DNA from: Streptococcus pneumoniae
Lineage (GTDB): Bacteria; Bacillota; Bacilli; Lactobacillales; Streptococcaceae
DNA: 64,000 bases
NCBI RefSeq assembly: GCF_001347015.1
Contig: NZ_CFGI01000003.1
Location: forward strand, 124,001 to 188,000
Direction of reading: 5' to 3'
Shown in pieces: positions 18,268-27,426 of this stretch. The notes beneath the pieces are model-generated. The model was not told where the DNA came from and made no database searches. It worked only from the letters and a program-made list of their open reading frames with translations. The position numbers and the translations under genes were made by a program. Position 1 is the first letter of the stretch; each line of letters begins with the position of its first letter.

Positions 18268-18645
18268 TTATTTTTTCTCAAGAAGAGCTTTGATTTCTTG
18301 AAGGACTTCCAATTCGGTTGGTTTTTTTTCGTCAGTTTTTTCTTCCTTTATGCCAGTGAGTTTCTGTGCTTTTTCAATACCCTTGATAATAAAGAAGAGG
18401 GCGGTACCCACAAAGATAAAATTGATAATAGCACTTAAAAAGTTACCATAGCCGACTCCATGCCAAGAAAGTTGAGCGATACGTTCGACTTTAGCAGCTT
18501 TCAAAGCGGGATTTAAAATAAGAGGAGTGATAATGTCGTTTACAAGTGAAGTAACGATAGCACCAAAAGCAGAGGCAATGACAACACCGACAGCAAGGTC
18601 AATAACATTTCCTCGAAGCAAGAATGATTTTAGATTTTTTAACAT
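18268..18645 (-). CDS. mscL: Large-conductance mechanosensitive channel MscL
   Basis: 125 aa with the two-helix MscL layout: the N-terminal amphipathic segment and pore helix NVIDLAVGVVIASAFGAIVTSLVNDIITPL, here spanning about residues 13-42, a periplasmic-side loop, helix 2 (FLSAIINFIFVGTALFFII) and a charged cytoplasmic C-terminal helix. It opens under hypo-osmotic membrane tension to release solutes. It is convergent with hemH and shares its terminator. Confidence 0.95.
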   Translation of the reverse strand: MLKNLKSFLLRGNVIDLAVGVVIASAFGAIVTSLVNDIITPLILNPALKAAKVERIAQLSWHGVGYGNFLSAIINFIFVGTALFFIIKGIEKAQKLTGIKEEKTDEKKPTELEVLQEIKALLEKK

Positions 18646-18726
18646 ACTGTTTTCCTTTCAACGTTTCGTGTTTCATTGTATCCTAAATCATTATAGAAGG
18701 CAATTAAAAGGCTCATAAATGGAGCA

Positions 18727-19158
18727 TTATTTTCTAAAAATATAGACCTTGCTCAAGATATAATTGATGATAATAATGAGTATTTGTGCAATTATTGTTT
18801 CAATTGCATTTACCTTATCAAGATTTTCATTTACAAATTGCCCTATGATGTGAGGGAATTGAGTCACAAACAGAAAAGTAAAGAGCAAATCTAACAGAAA
18901 AGTAGAAAGGCGAGCAAGAAAAAATTTCACTAAACGAATAAGCCGATTCTTCCTTGCTTGCTTAAATACAAGCCTATCATTTGTGATAAAGGCAAAGAGG
19001 ATACCAAATATATTTGCCAAGGCCGTAGCAAGAAGTTCCTGATGACTTAGTTGATAAATGACTAGTCGTGAGAGAATCGAAACTAGAGTTGTTGCAAGGC
19101 CAAAAAAGAGATAGGCTAAGATTTCATTGTTAAAAAATTTTTGAATAGGTTTTTTCAT
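18727..19158 (-). CDS. GtrA-family membrane protein
   Basis: 143 aa with four predicted membrane helices and the GtrA pattern: FFGLATTLVSILSRL in helix 1, NIFGILFAFITNDRLVF between helices 2 and 3, and a C-terminal NYILSKVYIFRK. GtrA proteins are thought to help flip or use undecaprenyl-linked sugars in wall or teichoic acid glycosylation; no partner glycosyltransferase is adjacent. A -10 lies only 6 bases before the ATG and no Shine-Dalgarno sequence is present (see the promoter entry). Confidence 0.85.
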   Translation of the reverse strand: MKKPIQKFFNNEILAYLFFGLATTLVSILSRLVIYQLSHQELLATALANIFGILFAFITNDRLVFKQARKNRLIRLVKFFLARLSTFLLDLLFTFLFVTQFPHIIGQFVNENLDKVNAIETIIAQILIIIINYILSKVYIFRK

Positions 19159-19173
19159 GCTTTAAGTATAGCA
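19159..19173 (-). promoter_or_regulatory. Extended -10 of the gtrA-like gene, apparently leaderless
   Basis: On the minus strand TGCTATACT ends at 19165, and the ATG begins 6 bases later (19158). The start of transcription would therefore fall on or next to the start codon. Confidence 0.45.
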
Positions 19174-19188
19174 TAAAGCAGGCTATTG

Positions 19189-19197
19189 TGCTATACT
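19189..19197 (+). promoter_or_regulatory. Extended -10 of the queT transcript
   Basis: TGCTATACT, with a weak -35, lies 22 bases before the start of the preQ1-II aptamer. The same motif occurs on the opposite strand for the divergent gtrA-like gene. Confidence 0.5.
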
Positions 19198-19219
19198 AGT
19201 AAGGTTGATTGAATCAACC

Positions 19220-19277
19220 CTTGGTGCTTAGCTTCTTTCACCAAGCATATTACACGCGGGAAACCGCCAAAGGAGAA
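19220..19277 (+). ncRNA. preQ1-II riboswitch (COG4708 RNA)
   Basis: CTTGGTGCTTAGC is followed by a loop and CACCAAGCATATTACA, then the small CGCGGGAAACCGCC hairpin and AAAGGAG. This matches the streptococcal preQ1-II aptamer almost base for base. In that class the pseudoknot sequesters the Shine-Dalgarno sequence (here AGGAG at 19271-19275) when preQ1 binds, so it shuts off translation of queT. Confidence 0.92.
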
Positions 19278-19280
19278 AAG

Positions 19281-19790
19281 ATGAAAAAATTAACTATTCG
19301 TGATGTTGCAGATATTGCAATCGTTGCTGCTATCTATGTCGTTTTGACTGTTACACCGCCCCTAAATGCCATCAGCTATGGTGCTTATCAGTTTCGTATT
19401 TCAGAAATGATGAACTTTATGGCTTTTTACAATCCAAAGTACATTATAGGAGTTACTATCGGTTGTATGATTGCCAATTTCTTTAGTTTCGGACTGCTAG
19501 ATGTCTTTGTTGGTGGTGGATCAACCTTAGTATTCCTCAGTCTAGGTGTTTGGCTTTTTGCAAAATATAGCAAGGATTACCTCTTTAATGGATTGATTCG
19601 AAAAGATCATTTCTTCTTTTCAATCCTCTTTTCAATTTCCATGTTTACAATTGCTGCCGAGTTGAATATCGTAGCGCAATTACCATTTTTCCTTACTTGG
19701 TTCACAACAGGAATTGGTGAATTTGCCTCATTGATTATTGGCGCGATTATTATTGGTAAAATTGGTCGTCGAATTGATTTAAGCAAATAG
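19281..19790 (+). CDS. queT: QueT queuosine-precursor transporter
   Basis: 169 aa membrane protein of the COG4708/QueT family, the substrate-binding S component of an energy-coupling-factor importer for a queuosine precursor. Five to six hydrophobic segments are visible, with the family's ATVTPPLNA-like segment here as TVTPPLNAISYGAYQFRISE, cut near residue 45. I start at ATG 19281 after AGGAG; a longer frame from 19209 would read through the riboswitch and is rejected. Expression should fall when preQ1 is abundant. It is monocistronic, with a terminator directly after. Confidence 0.92.
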   Translation: MKKLTIRDVADIAIVAAIYVVLTVTPPLNAISYGAYQFRISEMMNFMAFYNPKYIIGVTIGCMIANFFSFGLLDVFVGGGSTLVFLSLGVWLFAKYSKDYLFNGLIRKDHFFFSILFSISMFTIAAELNIVAQLPFFLTWFTTGIGEFASLIIGAIIIGKIGRRIDLSK

Positions 19791-19798
19791 AAGAAGAT

Positions 19799-19826
19799 AA
19801 GCTAGGTAGCTATTACCTGGCTTTTT
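19799..19826 (+). terminator. Terminator after queT
   Basis: AAGCTAGGTA pairs with TACCTGGCTT (one G-T pair) and is followed by TTTT. Confidence 0.8.
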
Positions 19827-19850
19827 CTTATGGAAAATATCTAAGGAAAC

Positions 19851-19879
19851 TTGACAAGATTATCTAACTATAGTATACT
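19851..19879 (+). promoter_or_regulatory. Promoter of tRNA-Thr
   Basis: TTGACA at 19851-19856 and TATACT at 19874-19879, with 17-base spacing, lie 10 bases before the tRNA. Confidence 0.75.
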
Positions 19880-19889
19880 TTTTAAGTAA

Positions 19890-19962
19890 GCTGATTTAGC
19901 TCAGTTGGCAGAGCGCATCCATGGTAAGGATGAGGTCGCCGGTTCAATCCCGGCAATTAGCA
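19890..19962 (+). tRNA. tRNA-Thr (anticodon GGT)
   Basis: A full 73-base cloverleaf. The acceptor GCTGATT pairs with AATTAGC (one G-T), the D-arm contains AGCTCAGTTGGCAGAGC, the anticodon stem CATCC/GGATG encloses loop ATGGTAA (anticodon GGT), and the T-arm reads GCCGGTTCAATCCCGGC. The discriminator base is A and CCA is not encoded. It is a single tRNA with its own promoter and terminator. Confidence 0.95.
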
Positions 19963-19975
19963 TGATATAGACAAG

Positions 19976-20001
19976 AAAACCCTTGATTTACAAGGTTTTT
20001 T
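19976..20001 (+). terminator. Terminator of tRNA-Thr
   Basis: AAAACCCTTG pairs with CAAGGTTTTTT across a 5-base loop. Confidence 0.85.
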
Positions 20002-20060
20002 GTTATGTCTACCCCAAATTTTTCAAAGATATTTCTTATGCACCTGTGTAAATAAAACTA

Positions 20061-20210
20061 ATACTCAATGAAAATCAAAGAGTAAACTAGGAAACTAGCC
20101 GCAGGTTGCTCAAAACACTGATTTGAGGTTGTAGATAAGACTGACGAAGTCAGTCACATACATACGGCAAGGCGACGCTGACGAAGTTTGAAGAGATTTT
20201 AGAAGAGTAT
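20061..20210 (-). repeat. BOX element, A-C type, minus orientation
   Basis: It begins with the boxC end ATACTCAATGAAAATCAAAG and finishes with boxA (TACGGCAAGGCGACGCTGACG, the BOXA1R primer sequence, near 20163-20183) and AGAAGAGTAT. No complete boxB unit is present. Confidence 0.92.
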
Positions 20211-20225
20211 AAAGAGTTTCGTCTG

Positions 20226-20254
20226 TTGACAAAAGTCATTCTCTTTAGTAGAAT
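20226..20254 (+). promoter_or_regulatory. Promoter of the asd leader RNA
   Basis: TTGACA (20226-20231), 17 bases, TAGAAT (20249-20254). Confidence 0.75.
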
Positions 20255-20260
20255 AGTAGA

Positions 20261-20405
20261 TGCGATGAGTCGATAGGTAGTCTTCGGACTACTATTGAGC
20301 ATAAGGAGGTCATAACGCAGGAGCGGACCTTGATGAGTTGTGTGAACCTGCTCATCACATGAAGATGCCTCTTAGTCCCTAGTCTAGCGACTGGGGATTT
20401 TTATT
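20261..20405 (+). ncRNA. asd RNA motif (structured RNA upstream of asd)
   Basis: About 145 bases of structured RNA: a strong TAGTC-TTCG-GACTA hairpin near 20277-20292, a purine-rich AAGGAGGTCATAACGCAGGA stretch, a GATGAG...CTCATC helix, and a Rho-independent terminator whose stem is about AGTCCCTAGTC / GACTGGGGATT, followed by T's near 20400. This fits the asd motif described from lactic acid bacteria upstream of asd; its ligand or role is unknown. It may be an independent small RNA, because it ends about 95 bases before the asd start. Confidence 0.8.
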
Positions 20406-20501
20406 TTCCAAAAAATGATGAAAAAGCTTTGCAATTCATGGAAAAAGTAGTATAATACTTCTATTATAGAAATTTTTAGAAAATTCCGAAAGAGGTTATG
20501 T

Positions 20502-21578
20502 ATGGGATATACAGTTGCTGTAGTCGGCGCGACAGGTGCTGTCGGTGCTCAGATGATAAAAATGTTGGAAGAATCAACACTTCCAATCGATAAAATTCGT
20601 TTACTTGCTTCTGCACGTTCAGCAGGCAAGACTTTGAAATTTAAAGACCAAGATATTACGATTGAAGAAACGACTGAGACAGCTTTTGAGGGAGTTGATA
20701 TTGCTCTCTTTTCAGCAGGTGGTTCGACATCAGCTAAGTATGCACCATACGCAGTGAAGGCTGGAGCGGTAGTAGTAGATAATACATCTTACTTCCGTCA
20801 AAATCCAGATGTTCCTTTGGTTGTTCCAGAGGTCAATGCTCATGCACTTGATGCCCACAACGGTATCATTGCCTGCCCTAACTGTTCAACAATCCAAATG
20901 ATGGTAGCTCTTGAGCCAGTTCGCCAAAAATGGGGCTTGGACCGTATTATTGTTTCAACTTACCAAGCAGTTTCAGGTGCTGGTATGGGAGCAATTCTTG
21001 AAACACAACGTGAACTTCGTGAAGTCTTGAATGATGGTGTAACCCCACGTGATTTGCATGCGGAAATCTTGCCCTCAGGTGGTGATAAGAAACATTATCC
21101 TATCGCTTTTAATGCTCTTCCACAAATCGATGTCTTCACTGACAATGATTACACTTACGAAGAGATGAAGATGACTAAGGAAACTAAGAAAATTATGGAA
21201 GATGATAGCATTGCAGTATCTGCAACATGTGTGCGTATTCCAGTCTTGTCAGCTCACTCTGAGTCAGTTTATATCGAAACAAAAGAAGTGGCTCCAATAG
21301 AAGAAGTCAAAGCAGCTATCGCAGCCTTCCCAGGCGCTGTTCTTGAAGATGATGTAGCTCATCAAATCTATCCGCAAGCCATCAATGCAGTAGGTTCACG
21401 TGATACCTTTGTTGGTCGTATCCGTAAAGACTTGGATGCTGAAAAAGGAATTCACATGTGGGTTGTTTCAGACAACCTTCTCAAAGGTGCTGCTTGGAAC
21501 TCAGTTCAGATTGCTGAAACTCTCCACGAACGTGGATTGGTTCGTCCAACTGCCAAATTGAAATTTGAATTAAAATAG
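20502..21578 (+). CDS. asd: Aspartate-semialdehyde dehydrogenase
   Basis: 358 aa. NADP-binding [12 protein letters not shown] is at residues 7-18 and the catalytic Cys is in [10 protein letters not shown] (about residue 128). Later conserved blocks are [11 protein letters not shown] and [12 protein letters not shown] (substrate-binding Arg and catalytic His region). It reduces aspartyl phosphate to aspartate semialdehyde, the branch point for lysine/peptidoglycan diaminopimelate and for threonine/methionine. It is followed by dapA after a 55-base gap, so the two steps toward lysine are adjacent. The asd RNA lies upstream. Confidence 0.96.
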   Translation: MGYTVAVVGATGAVGAQMIKMLEESTLPIDKIRLLASARSAGKTLKFKDQDITIEETTETAFEGVDIALFSAGGSTSAKYAPYAVKAGAVVVDNTSYFRQNPDVPLVVPEVNAHALDAHNGIIACPNCSTIQMMVALEPVRQKWGLDRIIVSTYQAVSGAGMGAILETQRELREVLNDGVTPRDLHAEILPSGGDKKHYPIAFNALPQIDVFTDNDYTYEEMKMTKETKKIMEDDSIAVSATCVRIPVLSAHSESVYIETKEVAPIEEVKAAIAAFPGAVLEDDVAHQIYPQAINAVGSRDTFVGRIRKDLDAEKGIHMWVVSDNLLKGAAWNSVQIAETLHERGLVRPTAKLKFELK

Positions 21579-21633
21579 TCATATCGTTTAGGAGTTCAGA
21601 TGAACTCCTTCTTTGAAATAGAGAGGTGTTTTC

Positions 21634-22569
21634 ATGTCTTATCAAGATTTAAAAGAGTGTAAAATCATCACGGCCTTTATTACTCCCTTCCACGAGGATG
21701 GTTCCATCAACTTTGATGCCATTCCATCCTTGATTGAGCATTTATTGGCCCATCATACAGACGGCATTCTTCTAGCTGGAACGACTGCTGAGAGTCCAAC
21801 CTTGACTCACGATGAAGAGTTGGAACTCTTTGCGGCTGTACAAAAAGTTGTCAATGGACGTGTTCCTTTGATTGCGGGTGTGGGTACCAATGATACGCGT
21901 GACTCTATCGAGTTTGTCAAAGAAGTAGCAGAATTTGGTGGTTTCGCAGCTGGGCTTGCTATTGTTCCTTACTACAACAAACCTTCTCAAGAAGGAATGT
22001 ATCAGCACTTTAAGGCCATTGCAGATGCTTCTGACCTACCAATTATTATCTATAACATTCCAGGGCGTGTGGTTGTCGAATTGACTCCAGAAACCATGCT
22101 TCGCTTGGCTGACCATCCAAATATTATCGGTGTCAAAGAATGTACGAGCTTGGCTAATATGGCTTACTTGATTGAGCACAAGCCTGAAGAATTCTTGATT
22201 TATACAGGTGAGGATGGAGATGCTTTCCATGCCATGAATCTTGGTGCGGATGGGGTTATTTCTGTTGCATCCCATACAAATGGGGATGAAATGCACGAGA
22301 TGTTTACTGCCATTGCCGAGAGTGATATGAAGAAAGCCGCAGCTATTCAGCGTAAATTCATTCCTAAGGTTAATGCCCTCTTCTCTTATCCAAGTCCTGC
22401 TCCAGTTAAGGCCGTTCTTAACTACATGGGATTTGAAGCTGGACCGACTCGTCTACCTCTAGTTCCAGCACCAGAAGAAGATGCCAAACGCATTATCAAA
22501 GTCGTCGTAGATGGCGACTACGAAGCGACCAAGGCAACTGTAACAGGTGTCTTAAGACCAGATTACTAA
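21634..22569 (+). CDS. dapA: 4-hydroxy-tetrahydrodipicolinate synthase
   Basis: 311 aa TIM barrel. Signature [17 protein letters not shown] is near residues 45-61 (Thr-Thr of the active site), [14 protein letters not shown] carries the Tyr, YNIPGRV carries the Tyr and Arg-side motif, and [13 protein letters not shown] contains the Schiff-base Lys (about residue 168). It condenses aspartate semialdehyde with pyruvate, the first committed lysine step, using the product of asd just upstream. RBS GAGAGG. A bidirectional terminator shared with mnmE follows. Confidence 0.95.
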   Translation: MSYQDLKECKIITAFITPFHEDGSINFDAIPSLIEHLLAHHTDGILLAGTTAESPTLTHDEELELFAAVQKVVNGRVPLIAGVGTNDTRDSIEFVKEVAEFGGFAAGLAIVPYYNKPSQEGMYQHFKAIADASDLPIIIYNIPGRVVVELTPETMLRLADHPNIIGVKECTSLANMAYLIEHKPEEFLIYTGEDGDAFHAMNLGADGVISVASHTNGDEMHEMFTAIAESDMKKAAAIQRKFIPKVNALFSYPSPAPVKAVLNYMGFEAGPTRLPLVPAPEEDAKRIIKVVVDGDYEATKATVTGVLRPDY

Positions 22570-22579
22570 TAAAGATAAT

Positions 22580-22615
22580 AAAATCCATGACCGTAAGAAC
22601 GATCATGGATTTTTC
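22580..22615. terminator. Bidirectional terminator between dapA and mnmE
   Basis: AAATCCATGA pairs with TCATGGATTT, with A-rich left and T-rich right flanks. Confidence 0.85.
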
Positions 22616-23989
22616 TTATTTTCCTAAACAGAATTGGCTAAAGAGTTGGGTAATGAGTTCATCAGGAGCAGCATCTCCAGTGATTTCTCCGAGGATTTCC
22701 CAAGTACGAGTCAAGTCAACTTGAAGTAAGTCAACTGGCATCCCCAGTTCAAGACCTTCGTTTACAGCTTGTAGGCTTTCAACTGCCTTCTCAATCAAGG
22801 AAATATGACGGGCATTTGACAAGTAGGTAGCATCTTGTTCAACCAAACCAGCATTTTCAAAGAAGAGGTTGTTGATTCTCTCTTCAATCTTGTCGATGTT
22901 TTGGTTTTTAAGGACTGAAATACGAATAACGTCTTCAGGTAGTTCTGAAGTTTCAATCGCTTCAGGCAGGTCAGTTTTGTTAAGAAGAATAATGCGATTA
23001 GTCTCCTGACTGATTTCTAGGAGTTGGCGGTCTTGGGCAGTTAGTGGTTCACTGGCATTTAGCACCAGTAGAACTAAGTCAGCTTCCTTGAGGGCTTTTT
23101 TCGAACGCTCAACACCTATTTGTTCCACAATGTCATCTGTTTCACGAATACCAGCTGTGTCAATCAATTTGAGAGGAACACCGTTGATGTTGACGTATTC
23201 TTCGATGACATCTCGAGTAGTACCAGCAATATCTGTGACGATAGCCTTGTCCTCACGCAAGAGGTTGTTGAGGAGGCTAGATTTTCCAACGTTGGGGCGT
23301 CCGATGATAGCTGTTGAAATTCCTTCACGGAGGATTTTGCCGCGACGGGCTGTCCTAAGGAGATTAGTTAGCAATTGCTCAAACTCCATAGTCTTCTCAC
23401 GGACAACAGCAGTAGTGGCTTCCTCAACATCGTCATACTCAGGATAGTCGATATTGACCTCAACTTGGGCAAGTGTATTGAGGATTTCTTGACGGGTATT
23501 ATTGATAAGATCAGAAAGGGAACCATCTAATTGTTTGACCGCAATGTTCATGGCCTTGTCTGTCTTGGCGCGGATGATATCCATCACCGCCTCGGCCTGT
23601 GTCAAATCCACACGACCGTTTAGAAAGGCACGTTTGGTAAATTCACCAGGTTCTGCTAACCGAGCTCCTTCACGGATAGCTAGTTGGAGAATTTCATTGG
23701 TCACGGCAATCCCGCCGTGAGTGTTAATCTCGATAATATCCTCACGAGTGAAGGTTTTTGGAGACTTCATAGCTCCCACCATGACCTCGTCCATGACTTT
23801 ACCAGTCAGAGGATCAACGATGTGACCGTAGTTGAGAGTGTGGCTAGCAACCTTGCTCAAGTCTTTTCCTTTAAAAATCTTTTGCGCAATAGCAAAACTG
23901 TCTGTTCCGCTCAGGCGGACAATACCAATAGCCCCTTCACCTAGTGGAGTAGAGATAGCAGCGATGGTATCAAATTCACGTGTAATCAT
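22616..23989 (-). CDS. mnmE: tRNA modification GTPase MnmE (TrmE)
   Basis: 457 aa from the ATG at 23989 ([13 protein letters not shown]), which has an AAGGAA box; a longer frame to 24046 lacks support. The N-terminal formyl-tetrahydrofolate-binding domain (about 1-115) is followed by the helical domain and an inserted G domain with [12 protein letters not shown] (P-loop, about residue 228), [12 protein letters not shown] and NKTD. The C-terminus ends in FCLGK, whose Cys is the conserved catalytic-tail residue. With MnmG it installs carboxymethylaminomethyl groups on wobble uridine 34. It is monocistronic and convergent with dapA. Confidence 0.96.
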   Translation of the reverse strand: MITREFDTIAAISTPLGEGAIGIVRLSGTDSFAIAQKIFKGKDLSKVASHTLNYGHIVDPLTGKVMDEVMVGAMKSPKTFTREDIIEINTHGGIAVTNEILQLAIREGARLAEPGEFTKRAFLNGRVDLTQAEAVMDIIRAKTDKAMNIAVKQLDGSLSDLINNTRQEILNTLAQVEVNIDYPEYDDVEEATTAVVREKTMEFEQLLTNLLRTARRGKILREGISTAIIGRPNVGKSSLLNNLLREDKAIVTDIAGTTRDVIEEYVNINGVPLKLIDTAGIRETDDIVEQIGVERSKKALKEADLVLLVLNASEPLTAQDRQLLEISQETNRIILLNKTDLPEAIETSELPEDVIRISVLKNQNIDKIEERINNLFFENAGLVEQDATYLSNARHISLIEKAVESLQAVNEGLELGMPVDLLQVDLTRTWEILGEITGDAAPDELITQLFSQFCLGK

Positions 23990-24095
23990 ATTGTTTCCTT
24001 TAATAAATAGCTCTTTTCTTGGAAATTTTTCCAAGTCTCTTTTCAAATTGTAACAAATTTGAACTATTTCTTCAATGGATGCTACTTGGAGATTG

Positions 24096-24123
24096 AAAAA
24101 GCCTAAGCAATTCTGCTTAAGCT
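24096..24123 (-). terminator. Terminator of the tautomerase gene
   Basis: On the minus strand AGCTTAAGCAG pairs with TTGCTTAGGCT and is followed by TTTTTC. Confidence 0.75.
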
Positions 24124-24126
24124 AGC

Positions 24127-24309
24127 TTATTTGGTGCGCATTTCACCTTGAGGGAAGTAAGTTCCTTCTGGCATGTCGTTGATGATGACATGGACAGCAG
24201 ATTGAGGTGCTCCAGTGTTACGGACAACAGCTTCCGTTACTTCCTTAGCAAGAGCCTTCTTTTGCTCGAGCGTGCGTCCTTCAAATAAATCGATGCGTAC
24301 AAATGGCAT
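24127..24309 (-). CDS. 4-oxalocrotonate tautomerase-like protein
   Basis: 60 aa from the ATG at 24309, giving Met-Pro-Phe-Val. Removal of Met leaves the catalytic Pro1 on which the tautomerase superfamily depends; starting five codons earlier would bury it, so I reject the longer frame. A GGAGG box lies 9 bases upstream. The family ketonises enols and works as small hexamers or dimers. Its substrate in streptococci is unknown, and no aromatic-degradation gene is nearby. Confidence 0.88.
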   Translation of the reverse strand: MPFVRIDLFEGRTLEQKKALAKEVTEAVVRNTGAPQSAVHVIINDMPEGTYFPQGEMRTK

Positions 24310-24432
24310 AATAGCTTCCTCCACTAGTTTTTGATTTCTTCTATTTTACCACATTTTGCCGTTTAAAGCTTAAGAAAATTATGATATACTAGAATGTAGC
24401 AAAAATTTAGAAATGGACGTGAAGCAAGAAAC

Positions 24433-25032
24433 ATGGCACAGTTGTATTATCGTTATGGGACCATGAACTCTGGTAAAACGATTGAGATTCTCAAGGTGGC
24501 CTATAACTACGAGGAGCAAGGAAAAGGTGTTGTGATTATGACCTCGGCTCTGGATACTCGTGACGGTGTTGGCTATGTATCGAGTCGAATTGGCATGAAA
24601 CGCTCTGCCATTGCGATTGAGGAAACGACGGATATCTTTGGATTTATCCGTGATTTACCAGAAACACCTTACTGTGTTTTGGTCGATGAAGCCCAGTTTC
24701 TCAAACGTCACCATGTTTATGACCTAGCTCGTGTTGTAGACGAGTTAGATATACCCGTCATGGCTTTTGGTTTGAAAAATGACTTTCGTAATGAATTGTT
24801 CGAAGGTTCCAAGTATCTCTTGCTTTTAGCAGACAAGATTGACGAAATCAAGACCATCTGTCAGTATTGCAAGAAAAAGGCGACCATGGTGTTGCGTACA
24901 CAGGATGGACTGCCCGTTTACGATGGAGAACAGATCCAGATTGGTGGTAATGAAACCTATATCTCGGTTTGCCGTAAACATTATTTTGCGCCAATGATAA
25001 CCTCTAACAAGGAGCAAAACTATGACAATTGA
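24433..25032 (+). CDS. tdk: Thymidine kinase
   Basis: 199 aa type II thymidine kinase. The P-loop GTMNSGKT is at residues 9-16, the DEAQFL motif has the catalytic Glu (about residue 86), and the zinc ribbon is CQYC ... CRKH (about 146-183). It phosphorylates thymidine for salvage. An extended -10 (TGATATACT, 24382-24390) precedes it. Its last 11 bases overlap the start of the downstream acetyltransferase gene. Confidence 0.96.
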   Translation: MAQLYYRYGTMNSGKTIEILKVAYNYEEQGKGVVIMTSALDTRDGVGYVSSRIGMKRSAIAIEETTDIFGFIRDLPETPYCVLVDEAQFLKRHHVYDLARVVDELDIPVMAFGLKNDFRNELFEGSKYLLLLADKIDEIKTICQYCKKKATMVLRTQDGLPVYDGEQIQIGGNETYISVCRKHYFAPMITSNKEQNYDN

Positions 25033-25501
25033 ACTAAGAGATGTTACAATGGAAAATTATTTTGATGTTTTGAATTTGGATGTCAAGGAATATCAAAAAC
25101 AATTCATTGCTACTAACGCAATTAGTTTAGCTGAAGCATACGTCTACACTAAAAATGGAGATTTTGTAGCTCCATTGGCAGTTTATGATAATGATGCAAT
25201 TATAGGTTTTGTGATGATAGCTTATGATAAAAAGATCGGAATTAGTAGTGGAAATTATTTACTATTTCGTTTTATGATTGATAAGAATTTTCAAAATCAA
25301 GGATATTTTAAACCAATTATGAATAAAGTGCTAGACTATGTTCGGACAGCGCCAGCAGGTTTAGGCAATAAACTTTGGTTGTCTTATGAACCAGAAAATG
25401 AATATGCAAGATCTTGTTACCTCAGTTATGGATTTAAAGAAACTGGGGAAATATCCGAGAACGAAGTAGTAGCAATCTATGATTTAACAATTGAGAAATA
25501 A
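25022..25501 (+). CDS. GNAT-family N-acetyltransferase
   Basis: 159 aa. A GNAT fold is suggested by [20 protein letters not shown], where the acetyl-CoA loop (QNQGY...) lies near residues 94-103, and by a C-terminal YGFKETGE beta-bulge motif typical of the spermidine/spermine-type branch. The substrate is unknown. The ATG overlaps the tdk end by 11 bases and its RBS AAGGAG lies inside tdk, so the genes are translationally linked. It is followed 9 bases later by prfA. Confidence 0.85.
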   Translation: MTIELRDVTMENYFDVLNLDVKEYQKQFIATNAISLAEAYVYTKNGDFVAPLAVYDNDAIIGFVMIAYDKKIGISSGNYLLFRFMIDKNFQNQGYFKPIMNKVLDYVRTAPAGLGNKLWLSYEPENEYARSCYLSYGFKETGEISENEVVAIYDLTIEK

Positions 25502-25510
25502 GGAGAAAAA

Positions 25511-26590
25511 ATGAACATCTATGATCAACTACAAGCAGTAGAAGACCGTTATGAAGAACTAGGAGAATTGCTCAGTGACCCGGATGTCGTTTCAGACACC
25601 AAACGTTTTATGGAGCTTTCAAAAGAAGAGGCTTCAAGTCGTGATACGGTGACAGCCTACCGTGAGTACAAACAAGTCCTTCAAAACATCGTTGACGCTG
25701 AAGAGATGATTAAGGAATCAAGCGGAGATGCGGACTTGGAAGAAATGGCCAAGCAAGAGCTCAAAGATGCCAAGGCTGAAAAAGAAGAATACGAAGAAAA
25801 ACTGAAAATCTTGCTCCTTCCTAAAGATCCAAACGATGACAAGAACATCATCCTTGAAATCCGTGGCGCTGCTGGTGGAGACGAAGCGGCACTTTTCGCT
25901 GGAGACCTTCTAACTATGTATCAAAAGTATGCGGAAGCCCAAGGTTGGCGCTTTGAAGTCATGGAAGCCTCTATGAATGGTGTCGGTGGTTTCAAAGAAG
26001 TGGTTGCCATGATTTCGGGTCAATCTGTATACTCTAAACTCAAGTACGAATCAGGTGCCCACCGTGTGCAACGTGTTCCTGTGACAGAAAGTCAAGGCCG
26101 TGTTCATACTTCGACAGCGACAGTTCTTGTTATGCCAGAAGTTGAAGAGGTTGAATATGATATTGATCCAAAAGACCTTCGTGTTGACATCTATCACGCC
26201 TCTGGTGCTGGTGGACAGAACGTCAATAAGGTTGCGACTGCCGTTCGTATCGTTCACTTGCCAACCAATATCAAGGTTGAGATGCAGGAAGAACGTACCC
26301 AGCAGAAAAACCGTGAGAAGGCCATGAAAATCATCCGTGCGCGTGTTGCTGACCACTTTGCACAAATTGCACAAGATGAACAAGACGCTGAGCGCAAGTC
26401 AACAATCGGTACTGGTGACCGTTCAGAACGGATTCGTACTTATAACTTCCCACAAAACCGTGTTACGGACCACCGTATCGGCTTGACTCTCCAAAAACTA
26501 GATACTATTTTGTCTGGTAAATTGGATGAAGTTGTGGATGCCTTGGTTCTTTATGACCAAACACAAAAATTAGAAGAATTAAACAAATAA
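25511..26590 (+). CDS. prfA: Peptide chain release factor 1
   Basis: 359 aa. The GGQ peptidyl-hydrolysis motif is in [12 protein letters not shown] (about residues 230-240). The N-terminal coiled coil and the decoding domain with [14 protein letters not shown] (about 185-198) are in place. It reads UAA and UAG. It overlaps prmC by one base (TAATG); PrmC methylates the GGQ glutamine, so enzyme and substrate are translationally coupled. Confidence 0.96.
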   Translation: MNIYDQLQAVEDRYEELGELLSDPDVVSDTKRFMELSKEEASSRDTVTAYREYKQVLQNIVDAEEMIKESSGDADLEEMAKQELKDAKAEKEEYEEKLKILLLPKDPNDDKNIILEIRGAAGGDEAALFAGDLLTMYQKYAEAQGWRFEVMEASMNGVGGFKEVVAMISGQSVYSKLKYESGAHRVQRVPVTESQGRVHTSTATVLVMPEVEEVEYDIDPKDLRVDIYHASGAGGQNVNKVATAVRIVHLPTNIKVEMQEERTQQKNREKAMKIIRARVADHFAQIAQDEQDAERKSTIGTGDRSERIRTYNFPQNRVTDHRIGLTLQKLDTILSGKLDEVVDALVLYDQTQKLEELNK

Positions 26591-27426
26591 TGAAATTAGC
26601 TCAATTATTTTCAGATTTTGAAGAAGAGTTGATAGGACAAGGAGAGGAAGCTGAAAGCCTCTCTTTTGTCTATCGTAGCCTGAAAAATCTCTCTTTTACG
26701 GACTTTGTTTTTGCCCTCCAGCAAGAGGTGACAAAAGAGGAAGAAGTATTTGTAAAAGGAATTTTCCAACAGTTAGCAGCTCATAAACCGGCTCAGTACA
26801 TCATTGGACAGGCAGATTTTTATGGAATGCAGTTAAAAGTTGATGAGCGAGTATTGATCCCTCGTCCAGAAACAGAGGAGTTGGTGGAGCTTATCCTGGC
26901 TGAAAATCCTGAGACGAATCTTTCAGTTCTGGATATTGGAACAGGAAGTGGAGCTATTGCTCTCGCCTTAGCAAAAAATAGACCAGCTTGGTCAGTGACG
27001 GCAGTAGATATTTCCCAAGATGCCTTAGATTTAGCTAAGGAAAATGCTAAAAATCAAAATCTTCAAATATTTTTAAAAAAATCTGACTGTTTTACAGAAA
27101 TTTCTGAAAAATATGATATAATTGTTTCCAATCCACCCTATATCTCTCGTGAAGATGAGTCAGAGGTCAGCTTGAATGTCTTGCATTCGGAGCCTCATCT
27201 AGCTCTCTTTGCAGACGAGGATGGCCTAGCTATTTACCGTAGAATTGCGGAAGATGCAACAGACTATCTCAAAGATGGTGGTAAGATTTACCTTGAAATT
27301 GGATACAAGCAAGGTCAAAGTGTTCCTGAACTTTTTAGGAAACATCTTCCTGAAAAGCGAGTACGAATACTCAAGGACCAATTTGGTCAAGATAGGATGG
27401 TCGTGGTTGATGATGGACAGGATTAG
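26590..27426 (+). CDS. prmC: Release factor glutamine methyltransferase PrmC (HemK)
   Basis: 278 aa. A helical N-terminal domain (1-75) is followed by an SAM-binding Rossmann domain with VLDIGTGSGAIALALA (about 115-130) and the glutamine-binding SNPPYISR motif (about 182). It methylates the GGQ glutamine of release factors; its target prfA lies directly upstream. The 3' end overlaps the next gene by 17 bases. Confidence 0.95.
   Translation: MKLAQLFSDFEEELIGQGEEAESLSFVYRSLKNLSFTDFVFALQQEVTKEEEVFVKGIFQQLAAHKPAQYIIGQADFYGMQLKVDERVLIPRPETEELVELILAENPETNLSVLDIGTGSGAIALALAKNRPAWSVTAVDISQDALDLAKENAKNQNLQIFLKKSDCFTEISEKYDIIVSNPPYISREDESEVSLNVLHSEPHLALFADEDGLAIYRRIAEDATDYLKDGGKIYLEIGYKQGQSVPELFRKHLPEKRVRILKDQFGQDRMVVVDDGQD

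Noticed and set aside
19209-19280. Upstream extension of queT from a TTG
   Set aside because: It would run through the preQ1-II aptamer; the ATG at 19281 has the regulated Shine-Dalgarno sequence.
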